A stretch of DNA of 64,000 nt, taken from contig NZ_AYKF01000132.1 in the NCBI RefSeq assembly GCF_003732545.1, positions 45,937 to 109,936 of the forward strand. The letters are read 5' to 3'. The notes under the pieces are model-generated. The model made no database searches, was not told the DNA's origin, and saw only the letters and a program-made list of their open reading frames with translations. Positions 1-7,805 of the stretch are shown here, piece by piece. How positions within the stretch are numbered: position 1 is the first letter of the stretch; each line of letters opens with the position of its first letter. The stretch is from Salinisphaera orenii subsp. halophila YIM 95161. Lineage in GTDB: Bacteria; Pseudomonadota; Gammaproteobacteria; Nevskiales; Salinisphaeraceae. The translations under genes were made by a program, and so were the position numbers.

Positions 1-356
1 TCGCCGAGCGCATGCGTGCGGCCGGCGCGGGCCTGGGCGGCTTCTTCACGCCGACCGGATACGGCACCAAGATGGCCGAAGGCAAGGAGACCCGCGAGAT
101 CGACGGTCGCGGCTATGTGCTCGAACATCCGCTGTCGGCGGATTTCGCCCTGGTCCGCGCCCACAAGGGCGACCGCTGGGGCAACCTCGCCTACAACACC
201 GCCGGCCGCAACTTCAATCCGGTGATGGCGATGGCCGCCGAGGTCACCGTGGCCGAAGTCGAGCATCTCGTCGAGCTCGGCGATCTCAACCCCGAAAGCG
301 TCGCCACCCCCGGCGTGTTCGTGAACCGCGTCGTCGCACAGGAGGGCATGAACTGA
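1..356 (+). CDS. scoA: 3-oxoacid CoA-transferase subunit A, C-terminal part
   Basis: This is the 3' end of a gene that begins before the window; the frame stays open to base 3 through the codons for AER ahead of the first internal ATG at 12. About 117 residues are visible. They carry the typical C-terminal half of the small alpha subunit of 3-oxoacid (acetoacetate, 3-oxoadipate) CoA-transferases, including GGFFTPTGYGT and the KGDRWGNL and YNTAGRNFNP stretches. The partner subunit follows at once, sharing one base in a TGATG junction, so the two are co-translated as a heteromer. The enzyme moves CoA from succinyl-CoA to a 3-oxoacid in ketone-body or aromatic-acid breakdown; which substrate is used cannot be told from sequence (pcaI and atoD are alternatives). 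Confidence 0.9.
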   Translation, partial: AERMRAAGAGLGGFFTPTGYGTKMAEGKETREIDGRGYVLEHPLSADFALVRAHKGDRWGNLAYNTAGRNFNPVMAMAAEVTVAEVEHLVELGDLNPESVATPGVFVNRVVAQEGMN

Positions 357-1000
357 TGCAGCGCCTGACACCCGAACAGATGGCCGAACGGCTGGCCCAG
401 GACATTCCCGACGGCAGCTACGTGAATCTCGGCATCGGCATGCCGGTGATGGTCGCCAATTTCGTGCCCGAGGGCCGGGATGTGATCTATCACAGCGAGA
501 ACGGCATCCTCGGCGTCGGCCCCACGCCGGCGCCGGGCACCGAGGATCCGGATCTGATCAATGCGGCCAAGCAGTACGTCACCCTGATCAAGGGCGGCTG
601 CTTCTTCGATACGGCCGAATCCTTCGCCATGATGCGCGGCGGCCATCTGGACATCGCTGTGCTCGGCGGCTTCCAGGTCTCCGCGGCCGGCGATCTGGCC
701 AACTGGGCGACCGACAACGAGAAATACCCGCCGGCCGTGGGCGGCGCCATGGATCTGTCGGTGGGCGCGAAGGCGGTGTACGTGCTCATGCGGCACACCA
801 CCAAGGACGGCCAGCCCAAGATCCTCGACGAGTGCAGCTATCCGCTGACCGGCACCGGGGTGGTCCGTCGGATCTACACCGATCTCGCCGTGATCGAGGT
901 CACCGACGCGGGGCTGCAGGTCGTGGAACTGCACGACGGCAACAGCTTCGAAGACGTCCAAGCGGCGACCGGCACCCGGCTGCTGCCGCCGGCGGCCTGA
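356..1000 (+). CDS. scoB: 3-oxoacid CoA-transferase subunit B
   Basis: The 214-residue beta subunit of the 3-oxoacid CoA-transferase. The family's catalytic glutamate is visible in the ENG motif (Glu48, in HSENGILG); it forms the glutamyl-CoA thioester intermediate. GIGMP near residue 26 and the KGGCFFD and GGHLDIAVLGGFQV blocks are also typical. The length matches bacterial ScoB/PcaJ. The start ATG overlaps the stop of subunit A by one base, fixing the start and implying equal translation of both subunits. A membrane protein gene follows without a gap, which hints that the operon couples uptake or export of a small acid to its activation, but this is inference. Confidence 0.92.
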   Translation: MQRLTPEQMAERLAQDIPDGSYVNLGIGMPVMVANFVPEGRDVIYHSENGILGVGPTPAPGTEDPDLINAAKQYVTLIKGGCFFDTAESFAMMRGGHLDIAVLGGFQVSAAGDLANWATDNEKYPPAVGGAMDLSVGAKAVYVLMRHTTKDGQPKILDECSYPLTGTGVVRRIYTDLAVIEVTDAGLQVVELHDGNSFEDVQAATGTRLLPPAA

Positions 1001-2319
1001 ACGCGAACCTCGACAGCGCCCGGCTGCGCAGCGCGCTCGCCTACATCGCGCTGGCCGCCGGTGTCGCCGGCGTGGGCCACGGGGCGGCCTTCGTCGGCGC
1101 GCCGGCGGTATTGGCCTATGTGGCCCTCGCCTGGCCGTCGCTGAACCGCGTCCCCCGGTTCATCCTCGCGGTCGCCGCCGCAACCACGGGGGTCTGCCTG
1201 CTCGCCGCACCCGCGCTGCTGGTGGACGGCGGCCGCACGCTGACCCGGCTGGCCGCCCTGATCATCGCCGTCATGCTGCTCGCGCATACGCTCGGCCGCT
1301 CGCGGCATCTGGGCGTGATCTCGGAGCATCTGTTCTCCGGACGGGCGCTGACGCGCTATCTCAGCGTGACCTTCGGCAGTCTGTTCCTGGCGGTACCGCT
1401 GAACTTCGGCGCGGTCAGCGTCGTCGGCACGCTCATCGGCCGCGAGATCGAACGTCACGGCGACTCCGCCGGGACACGGAACGCGGCCCGCGGCGTGCTC
1501 AGGGGCTTTGGTTCGGCGTCACTGTGCTCGCCGCTGTCGATCGCGGTCGTGCTCACCCTGACCCTGGTTCCCGGCATCGACGGCACGTCGCTGATCGCAC
1601 TGACCTTTCCGCTGGCGGCAACCTATCTGTCCCTCGGCGCCTGGTTTCGCGAGCCCGAATCCGACGCGGGCCGGGTGCCGGACCGGTCCGCCGGCCAGGT
1701 GGCCGCATCCTGGCTGTTCTTTGCCGGCTGCATCGGACTGATCTGTGTGGGCACGGGCCTGCTGCGCCAGCTCGCCGGCTTCGACTACGCCCGCGCGGTC
1801 ACCTGCAGCTGCCTTGCAGTGGTCGCGCTCGGGCTGCTCGGCGCCCCGCGCGCCGAGCGCGTGCCGGCCATGGGCGGCATCGGCAACGAGCTGGCGATCA
1901 TCGGCGGTTCGGCATTTCTGGGCGCGACCCTGAGTGCGTTCGTCGCCACCCGGCTCGGCGCCGACTTCGCGCTGCCCCTGTGGTCCTTCCCGCTGATCGC
2001 GCTGGGCACGCCCTGGCTGCTGTTCGGCGGCGGGCTCTGCGGCCTCAATCCCCTGGTGCTGGTGACGCTGCTCGGCGGTCTCGCCGGCCGGTTGTGGCCG
2101 CCGGCGGCCGGTCTCGGTCTCGGCATCGCACTGGTCTCCGGCTGGGGGCTGACCATCGCCGGCACGCCCTATTCCGCGAACGCCCTGCTCGTCCAGCGGC
2201 TCACCGGCTACGACAACTGGCGGGTGTCGGTAACCTGGAGCGGGCACCTGTCGCTATGCGCCCTGACGCTCGCCTCGACGCTCGCCGCCGCCGTGACCGT
2301 GATCGCGCTTTTCGGTTAG
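997..2319 (+). CDS. polytopic membrane protein, probable transporter of unknown substrate
   Basis: A very hydrophobic protein of about 440 residues with roughly eleven or twelve membrane segments. Short motifs such as GFGSASLCSPLS, GGGLCGLNPLVL and IAGTPYSANALL recall the paired Gly/Ser/Pro/Asn signatures of anion carriers in the IT superfamily, but I do not recognise the family. The start is unclear. There is no ATG, GTG or TTG between the scoB stop and a GTG at 1072, which would cut into the first membrane segment. The only upstream ATG, at 832, adds an arginine-rich shadow of scoB. A CTG at 997 overlapping the scoB TGA is used here. The position right behind the CoA-transferase suggests it moves an organic acid. 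Confidence 0.6.
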   Translation: MNANLDSARLRSALAYIALAAGVAGVGHGAAFVGAPAVLAYVALAWPSLNRVPRFILAVAAATTGVCLLAAPALLVDGGRTLTRLAALIIAVMLLAHTLGRSRHLGVISEHLFSGRALTRYLSVTFGSLFLAVPLNFGAVSVVGTLIGREIERHGDSAGTRNAARGVLRGFGSASLCSPLSIAVVLTLTLVPGIDGTSLIALTFPLAATYLSLGAWFREPESDAGRVPDRSAGQVAASWLFFAGCIGLICVGTGLLRQLAGFDYARAVTCSCLAVVALGLLGAPRAERVPAMGGIGNELAIIGGSAFLGATLSAFVATRLGADFALPLWSFPLIALGTPWLLFGGGLCGLNPLVLVTLLGGLAGRLWPPAAGLGLGIALVSGWGLTIAGTPYSANALLVQRLTGYDNWRVSVTWSGHLSLCALTLASTLAAAVTVIALFG

Positions 2320-2374
2320 CGGCCCGTACCGGCCGCGATGATAGCCTGAGCGGATATCCCATGGCCTCATCCTG

Positions 2375-3340
2375 ATGACCGATCACACGTTTCGTGCCCT
2401 CTACCCGGAGATCGAGCCCTTCGACAGTGGCCGTCTCGCCGTGTCCGAGCGCCACACGCTCTACTACGAGCAGTGCGGGCGTCCCGACGGCAAGCCGGTG
2501 GTGTTCCTGCACGGCGGCCCGGGCGGCGGTTGCGCCCCGGCAAGCCGACGCTTCTTCGATCCCGAGCGCTATCGCATTGTGCTGTTCGACCAGCGCGGCT
2601 GCGGACGCTCGACGCCACATGCGGACCTCGTCGACAACACGACCCAGCACCTGGTCGCCGACATCGAACGTCTGCGACAGCATCTGGCCGTCGACCGCTG
2701 GCAGGTCTTCGGCGGTTCCTGGGGCTCGACGCTCGCCCTCGCCTACGCCGAAGCGCACCCACAGCGGGTGACCGAGCTCGTGCTGCGCGGCATCTTCATG
2801 CTGCGCCGCGCCGAGATGCTCTGGTTCTATCAACAGGGCGCCAACGCGCTGTTCCCGGATGCCTTCGAAGCTTATCGCGATCACATTCCCGCGGCCGAGC
2901 GCGGCGACATGATCGGCGCCTACTATCGGCGCCTGACCAGCGACGATCCGGAGGTCCGTATGGCGGCGGCCCGGCACTGGTCCACCTGGGAAGGCGCGAC
3001 GAGCCATCTCCAGCCCAGCCGCGACTATCTCGAGACCACCGCCGGCAGCCGTTTCGCGCTGGCCTTCGCCCGCATCGAATGCCACTACTTCGTGCACGGC
3101 GGCTTCTTCGAACACGACGATCAGCTGCTGCGGGAGATCGACCGCATCCGCCACATCCCGACCGTCATCGTGCACGGCCGCTACGACGTGGTCTGCCCGC
3201 TGGCCAACGCCTGGGATCTGCATCGCGCCTGGCCGGAGGCGGAGTTGCGGATCAGCCCCGCCGCCGGCCATTCGGCTTTCGAGCCCGCAAACCGGCATGC
3301 CTTGCTCGAGGCGACCGACCGGTTCGCCGCCCGCGACTGA
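2375..3340 (+). CDS. pip: proline iminopeptidase
   Basis: A 321-residue alpha/beta hydrolase of peptidase family S33 that removes N-terminal proline from peptides in the cytoplasm. HGGPGGG (residues 46-52) forms the oxyanion loop, GGSWGS (113-118) holds the nucleophile Ser115, and the Asp and His of the triad are in HGRYDVVCPL and AAGHSAFEP near the C-terminus. DQRGCGRS, the family hallmark, is at about residue 72. Length matches the E. coli/Xanthomonas-type enzyme (about 315). It stands alone, convergent with the diguanylate cyclase gene behind it. Confidence 0.93.
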   Translation: MTDHTFRALYPEIEPFDSGRLAVSERHTLYYEQCGRPDGKPVVFLHGGPGGGCAPASRRFFDPERYRIVLFDQRGCGRSTPHADLVDNTTQHLVADIERLRQHLAVDRWQVFGGSWGSTLALAYAEAHPQRVTELVLRGIFMLRRAEMLWFYQQGANALFPDAFEAYRDHIPAAERGDMIGAYYRRLTSDDPEVRMAAARHWSTWEGATSHLQPSRDYLETTAGSRFALAFARIECHYFVHGGFFEHDDQLLREIDRIRHIPTVIVHGRYDVVCPLANAWDLHRAWPEAELRISPAAGHSAFEPANRHALLEATDRFAARD

Positions 3341-3486
3341 GTTTCGTTTGCCAGCGCGCGGTCAGGGGGCCGATCCGGGCCGCGGCGCGAAAGGGGAAGC
3401 CGAGGATCGCGAGTGACCCGGGCCCGGCCGACGCGTATTCGCGGTCCGATCCGGTATAGACACCGGGAGCGAACGCCCCGGGGCGC

Positions 3487-4428
3487 TCAGGCCACCTCGA
3501 CCGCGCCGACCGCCCGCCCGCGACCGCTGGTCTTGGCCTCGAACAACGCCCGGTCGGCGCGTTCTACGGCTTCCGCCGGCCGCATCCCCGCCTTGGGGGT
3601 GACCACGACGTGACCGACGCTGATGGTCAGACGCGCTCCGGGCGCTTCCGGGTTCGGCAGTTCGAGCGCCTCGATCCGCTCGCACAGGCGCTGCGCGAAG
3701 CGCGCCGCCGGCTCGCGGGCCATGCCGCTGGCCAGCACCACGAATTCCTCGCCACCGTAGCGGGCCAGGACGTCGGAGCCGCGCTGGAAGATCTCCGCGA
3801 GGCGCTGTGCCACCTGCACAAGCGCCCGATCGCCGGCGGGATGGCCGAAGGCGTCGTTGTAGTGCTTGAAGTGGTCGATGTCGATGAAGAAGAGCGCGAT
3901 CGGATCGGCGTTGCGCGCGGCGAACTCCCAGAGCACGGCCAGCCGCTCATCGAAGTGGCGCCGATTGTAGATGCCCGTCAGCGCATCGAGCGCCACCAGC
4001 TTCTCCAGTTCGGCGTTGGCGGTGGCCAGGTCGCGCGTCTTGGAACGCAGTTCACGTTCCAGCAGCACGCGCTGGGTCACGTCCTTGTGGATGCCGATGT
4101 AATGGGTCAGGGTCCCGTCGGCCTCGTAGATCGGCGAGATGCTGACCTCGTTCCAGAAACGGCTGCCGTCGCGCCGGCGGCTCGCGAACGTCGCTTCGCA
4201 GCCGTCCCCGTCGTCGAGAACCGTGCGTGCGGCATCCGCGGACGCATCTTCGGCGGGCCGCATGATGCCGCAGGGATGGCCGACCAGCCTGTCCAGCGGG
4301 TAGCCGGTCATGCGCTCGAAGGCGGGATTGGCGAAGATGATCGGCAGGTCGCTCCGGCGCGCGTCGGTGATGGTGATGCCATCCCGCGAGTCCATGACAG
4401 CCTGCTTGAGCAGCTCGAGATTGATCAT
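3487..4428 (-). CDS. PAS (LOV-like)-GGDEF diguanylate cyclase
   Basis: An N-terminal PAS domain (about residues 5-125), a short linking helix and a C-terminal GGDEF domain (about 145-310). The catalytic motif is GGEEF (225-229), and an RxxD inhibitory site (RGSD) sits exactly five residues before it, so cyclic-di-GMP synthesis with product feedback is expected. The PAS domain resembles blue-light LOV domains: NPAFERMTGY, FWN and SISPI are present, and a cysteine (Cys53) aligns with the flavin-adduct cysteine, but neighbours normally contacting FMN are replaced (GHPCGIMR instead of GxNCRFLQ). The ATG at 4428 is preferred because AAGGAA lies nine bases upstream; a longer GTG start exists at 4497. 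No membrane segment is seen, so it is probably a soluble sensor. Confidence 0.88.
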   Translation of the reverse strand: MINLELLKQAVMDSRDGITITDARRSDLPIIFANPAFERMTGYPLDRLVGHPCGIMRPAEDASADAARTVLDDGDGCEATFASRRRDGSRFWNEVSISPIYEADGTLTHYIGIHKDVTQRVLLERELRSKTRDLATANAELEKLVALDALTGIYNRRHFDERLAVLWEFAARNADPIALFFIDIDHFKHYNDAFGHPAGDRALVQVAQRLAEIFQRGSDVLARYGGEEFVVLASGMAREPAARFAQRLCERIEALELPNPEAPGARLTISVGHVVVTPKAGMRPAEAVERADRALFEAKTSGRGRAVGAVEVA

Positions 4429-4609
4429 CCAGTAGCGTTCCTTGCCTATCGGCTGCCCATGAAACCATGTCGTGCCGCTCGCCGCCATCCCGGCCACTAC
4501 CTAGACGCGCCGCGTCACCCGCCGTAGCGGCAGTCACGGCACCGGCATCGCACCCGTCGCCTGCGACAGGATAAGCTCGGCCCCGCACCCTATTCTGACC
4601 GGAGGAAAC

Positions 4610-4978
4610 ATGTCACAGGATAACTGCTGTTCCATCGCGCCCTATTTCGAAGTGCCGGCGGACCGCATGGACGAGTTCCAGACCCTGGTGGATCAGTTCG
4701 TCGAGGCGACGCGCAACGAACCCGCATGCCTGTACTACGGCTTTCTGTTCGACGGCAACACGGCGACCTGTCGCGAGGGCTACGACGACGCCGACGGCGT
4801 GCTCGCCCATCTGGACAACGTCGGCGAACTCTTCGCCAAGGCCCAGACCGTCGCCCGCCTGGTGCGCATGGAAGTCCACGGCCCCAAGGCCGAACTGGAT
4901 CGGCTGCGCGAACCCTTGTCCGGCCTCGACGTGGACTTCTACGAGCTGGCCGAAGGCTTTCGTAACCCGCCGAGCTAG
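4610..4978 (+). CDS. ABM-fold putative quinol monooxygenase
   Basis: A 122-residue protein with the small ferredoxin-like fold of the antibiotic biosynthesis monooxygenase family: an N-terminal beta strand (SIAPYFEVP), a helix with residues typical of 'FQTLVDQFVEATRNEP', then YYGFLFDG and REGYDDADGVLAHL. Family members act as cofactor-free monooxygenases on quinols or as small dimeric stress proteins; the substrate here cannot be inferred. The start is supported by GGAGGA eight to ten bases upstream. It is a single-gene unit divergent from the GGDEF gene. Confidence 0.75.
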   Translation: MSQDNCCSIAPYFEVPADRMDEFQTLVDQFVEATRNEPACLYYGFLFDGNTATCREGYDDADGVLAHLDNVGELFAKAQTVARLVRMEVHGPKAELDRLREPLSGLDVDFYELAEGFRNPPS

Positions 4979-5328
4979 CACGGGCGCCCGGTGGGTCGTC
5001 CCGGCGGGGCGCGACTGGCCGGGCGCAACGCGTCAGGAGCCGGTTGTCGCCATCGAACGGCCCGCCGGCTCGCCTCCGGCCGGCCTACCGGCGACGGCCG
5101 TCGGGCCGATGGGCGGCGCAGTCTCGCCGCAACGGCGCTCGGCCGCGCTCGGCCGCGCTCGGCCGCGCTCGGCTTCGTGACACGGCGTCGGGCGCGCGAC
5201 GGTCGGCGCCGTACGGGCCCGGGGCGACACGGACGATCGGCGTGATGATGCGGTAGACTTCTGACAATACCTCTGGTCAGATGCGTGATCGGAGACCGCG
5301 CAGACAACCCATCGTCAAGACACCCGCC
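4979..5328 (+). other. 350-base gap without a recognisable gene
   Basis: Between the monooxygenase-like gene and the esterase I see no open frame that looks coding; the short frames on both strands are arginine-rich and low in complexity. The stretch is extremely GC-rich and holds a decamer tandem repeat in its middle. Bases 5256-5290 are the only AT-richer part and probably carry the esterase promoter, but I cannot place -35 and -10 boxes with confidence. Confidence 0.5.
5131..5180. repeat. decamer tandem repeat
   Basis: The ten-base unit GGCCGCGCTC occurs three times perfectly at 5141-5170, with diverged copies on both sides (AACGGCGCTC at 5131, GGCTTCGTGA at 5171). It lies in non-coding DNA. 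No function is evident; slippage could change the copy number. Confidence 0.85.
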
Positions 5329-6372
5329 ATGCCGACACCCGCCCTGCCGCCGCGCCTCGAGGCCGCCGCCGCCCGCGGCCTGCTCAATCTGCCGGCGCCG
5401 ATGCTGCGCCTGCTCGCCGGCACGCCCATCGTGCGCGACGGTCAGACCCTCGACGTCCAGACCCAGCTGCTGCTGCGCCTGCAGCGGCTGCAGGGCAACG
5501 CGGCGCTCGGCGGTCGCGACCCGGCCCACGAGCGCCGGGTTATGGACGCCCAGTGCCGCCTGCTGGAGCCGAGGGCCGTCGGGGCGATCCAGACGCGCGC
5601 CGTGCGCCTTTCGGGCGGCGCGGGCCCGATCGACGGTCGCCTCTACCGCCCGGACGGTGCCCCCGCCCGGGCGCCGGCGCTCGTCTTCTACCACGGCGGC
5701 GGTTTCGTGATCGGCTCGCTCGACTCGCACGACGGCATCTGCCGGGCGCTTGCGGCGCGCGCGGGCTGCGTGGTGGTCTCGGTGGCCTACCGCCTGGCCC
5801 CCGAGCATCCGGCACCGGCCGCCGTCGAGGACGCGGTGGCGGCATTCCGCGATATCGCCCACCGCGCCGACAGCCTCGGCCTCGATCCGACACGGCTGGC
5901 CGTCGGCGGCGACAGCGCCGGCGGCAATCTCGCGACGGTGGTCGCCCAGCAGACGGCCGACGACGACATCGCCCCGGCCTTCCAGCTCCTGTTCTACCCG
6001 GCGGTCGACTTCGCCGAGGACCGCGAGTCGGTGCGGACCTTCGCGCGCGGCTTCCTGCTCGAGAAGGCCTCCATGGATTGGTTCCACGGACACTACATAC
6101 CGGCGTCGATGGACAATGGCGACCCGCGCGTATCGCCGATTCACGGTCGGCTCGCCGACCTGGCCCCGGCCCACATCATCACCGGCGGCTTCGATCCGCT
6201 GCGTGACGAGGGCGAAGCCTATGCCGCCGCCCTCGCCGCGGCCGGCACGAAAGCGACCCACCGCCGGCTGCCGAGCATGATCCACGGTTTTCTCAACTTC
6301 GCCGGCGCGGTGCGTGGGGCCGACGCCGCGATAACGCGCGCAGCGCAGGTCCTAGCCGAGGCTCTGCGCTGA
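5329..6372 (+). CDS. alpha/beta hydrolase, hormone-sensitive-lipase type esterase
   Basis: A 347-residue carboxylesterase of the HSL (family IV) group. HGGGF forms the oxyanion hole, the nucleophilic serine is in GDSAGGN, and the acid and base are in GGFDPLRDEG and MIHGF near the C-terminus, in the right order. YRLAPEHPAPA between the oxyanion motif and the serine is also typical. An N-terminal cap of about 90 residues precedes the core. No signal peptide is seen, so it acts in the cytoplasm, hydrolysing short or medium acyl esters. The ATG at 5329 (MPTPALPP) is chosen over one at 5281, which would add a basic extension; neither has a strong ribosome binding site. Confidence 0.88.
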   Translation: MPTPALPPRLEAAAARGLLNLPAPMLRLLAGTPIVRDGQTLDVQTQLLLRLQRLQGNAALGGRDPAHERRVMDAQCRLLEPRAVGAIQTRAVRLSGGAGPIDGRLYRPDGAPARAPALVFYHGGGFVIGSLDSHDGICRALAARAGCVVVSVAYRLAPEHPAPAAVEDAVAAFRDIAHRADSLGLDPTRLAVGGDSAGGNLATVVAQQTADDDIAPAFQLLFYPAVDFAEDRESVRTFARGFLLEKASMDWFHGHYIPASMDNGDPRVSPIHGRLADLAPAHIITGGFDPLRDEGEAYAAALAAAGTKATHRRLPSMIHGFLNFAGAVRGADAAITRAAQVLAEALR

Positions 6373-6570
6373 CGCCGACGCGGATCGACACGCCACGGCG
6401 TCCCCTCGCTGCGAGCGCCGCATCGCGCCGGCATGGCATATTGACGGGTACCGCGCGACACGAAGACAGGCTGATCGCCGGCTTCCGGAAAAGCCCGAGC
6501 CAACGATCTTCGGATGGCCACGCGGCACATCGCGCGCGCCGGAAGGAGCAGGCATGCCGATGGAGCGACC

Positions 6571-7038
6571 ATGGATACCAAACCCCCGATTCCACCCTTC
6601 GACGAGGCCAGCGCGCTGCGCAAGGTGCGGCTGGCCGAGGATGCCTGGAACACCCGCGATCCCGAGGCGATCGCCGCCGTGTACACCCCGGACACCAGCT
6701 GGCGCAATCGGGTCGAATTCCCGCAGGGCCGTGCGGAGGTCATCGCCTTTCTGCAGCGCAAGTGGCGCCGCGAGCTCGACTATCGCCTGATCAAGGAACT
6801 CTGGGCCCATCGGGACGACCGACTGGCCGTCCGATTCGCCTACGAATGGCATGACGACAGCGGCCAGTGGTACCGGGCCTACGGCAACGAGAACTGGGCG
6901 TTCGACGCACAGGGTCTGATGCACACACGGTTGGCGAGCATCAACGACCTGCCCATCAGGGCCAGCGACCGTCTGTTCTTCTGGCCACAGGGCCGTCGTC
7001 CCGACGATCACCCGTCGCTGAGCGCGCTCGGGCTCTGA
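6571..7038 (+). CDS. DUF1348 / NTF2-like (SnoaL-fold) protein
   Basis: About 155 residues matching the DUF1348 branch of the NTF2-like superfamily: [11 protein letters not shown] near the N-terminus, then [46 protein letters not shown] and a C-terminal [11 protein letters not shown]. The fold is a conical barrel that often binds small hydrophobic ligands, but no reaction is established for this branch. The start at 6571 is set by GGAG six bases upstream; the frame could extend to 6514, but that part reads as non-coding. It has its own transcription unit. Confidence 0.8.
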   Translation: MDTKPPIPPFDEASALRKVRLAEDAWNTRDPEAIAAVYTPDTSWRNRVEFPQGRAEVIAFLQRKWRRELDYRLIKELWAHRDDRLAVRFAYEWHDDSGQWYRAYGNENWAFDAQGLMHTRLASINDLPIRASDRLFFWPQGRRPDDHPSLSALGL

Positions 7039-7206
7039 ACGAGCACGATCGGCTGTCCGGCCGCCGCCTACGACGCGTCCCCGAACGCCGGGCGCCTGCG
7101 TTCGACGCCGCGCGCATCGACTGGAGCGCGGTCGTGTTCACGCGGCTCGCCGACGCACCAGGACCACCGGATCCGGGCAACGTCGATCGGGGCGGGACGA
7201 ACGCCT

Positions 7207-7668
7207 TCAGCCGCCGCCCTGTTCCTCGAGCCCGTAGCCCTGACGGAGCTCTTCCGGATCGATCTCGCCGTTGTCGTCGGCATCCAGCTGATCGAAGTAC
7301 GGCGTCATCGCCGCCTGATACTCCTCCAGCGATATGCCCCCGCTGTCGTCCCGGTCGAGGTTGTCGATCCAGCGCTCGCGCGCGGCCTCGCGGGCGCGCC
7401 GGACCGCGGGACTCGACGTGTCGCCCTCGATGGCCGCCTGGGCCGGCTCGAGCTCCTCGCGCGTGATCGTGCCGTCGCCGTCGGTGTCCATCCGGCGAAA
7501 CGAGGCGACCTGGGCGTCCATCGCCTCCTGGCGGCTGATGACGCCATCGTCGTTGGCATCCAGCGCGTCGATGCCGCCGCGCGGCCCCTGCGCTGCAGCG
7601 GTACCGGCCAGGCCGGCAAGGAGCAGCGCGCCGATGACATATCCGGTCGGAGACGCATTCGTGTTCAT
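7207..7668 (-). CDS. secreted EF-hand calcium-binding protein
   Basis: 153 residues. An N-terminal signal peptide (about 1-26, cleavage after AAA) is followed by four EF-hand loops, each with acidic residues at positions 1, 3, 5 and 12: DANDDGVISRQE, DTDGDGTITREE, DRDDSGGISLEE and DADDNGEIDPEE. Most likely a periplasmic calcium-binding protein; no enzymatic domain is present. The start ATG at 7668 has GGGA eight bases upstream; an in-frame ATG at 7689 is possible. The frame stays open far upstream, into the PhoD-like gene, but that part is antisense-like and not protein of this family. Confidence 0.88.
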   Translation of the reverse strand: MNTNASPTGYVIGALLLAGLAGTAAAQGPRGGIDALDANDDGVISRQEAMDAQVASFRRMDTDGDGTITREELEPAQAAIEGDTSSPAVRRAREAARERWIDNLDRDDSGGISLEEYQAAMTPYFDQLDADDNGEIDPEELRQGYGLEEQGGG

Positions 7669-7805
7669 TGCTTGATCCCGTGTCTGCATGATCGCGGCCG
7701 ACGCCGCACTCGGGTCTTGGGCAGCGTCGATGCGGCTGCGTTCGCTTGAAACGGCCGAAAAAGCGCGATCCGGCACCGGGCGCATCCCACCCCGCCGCCG
7801 CGTCT

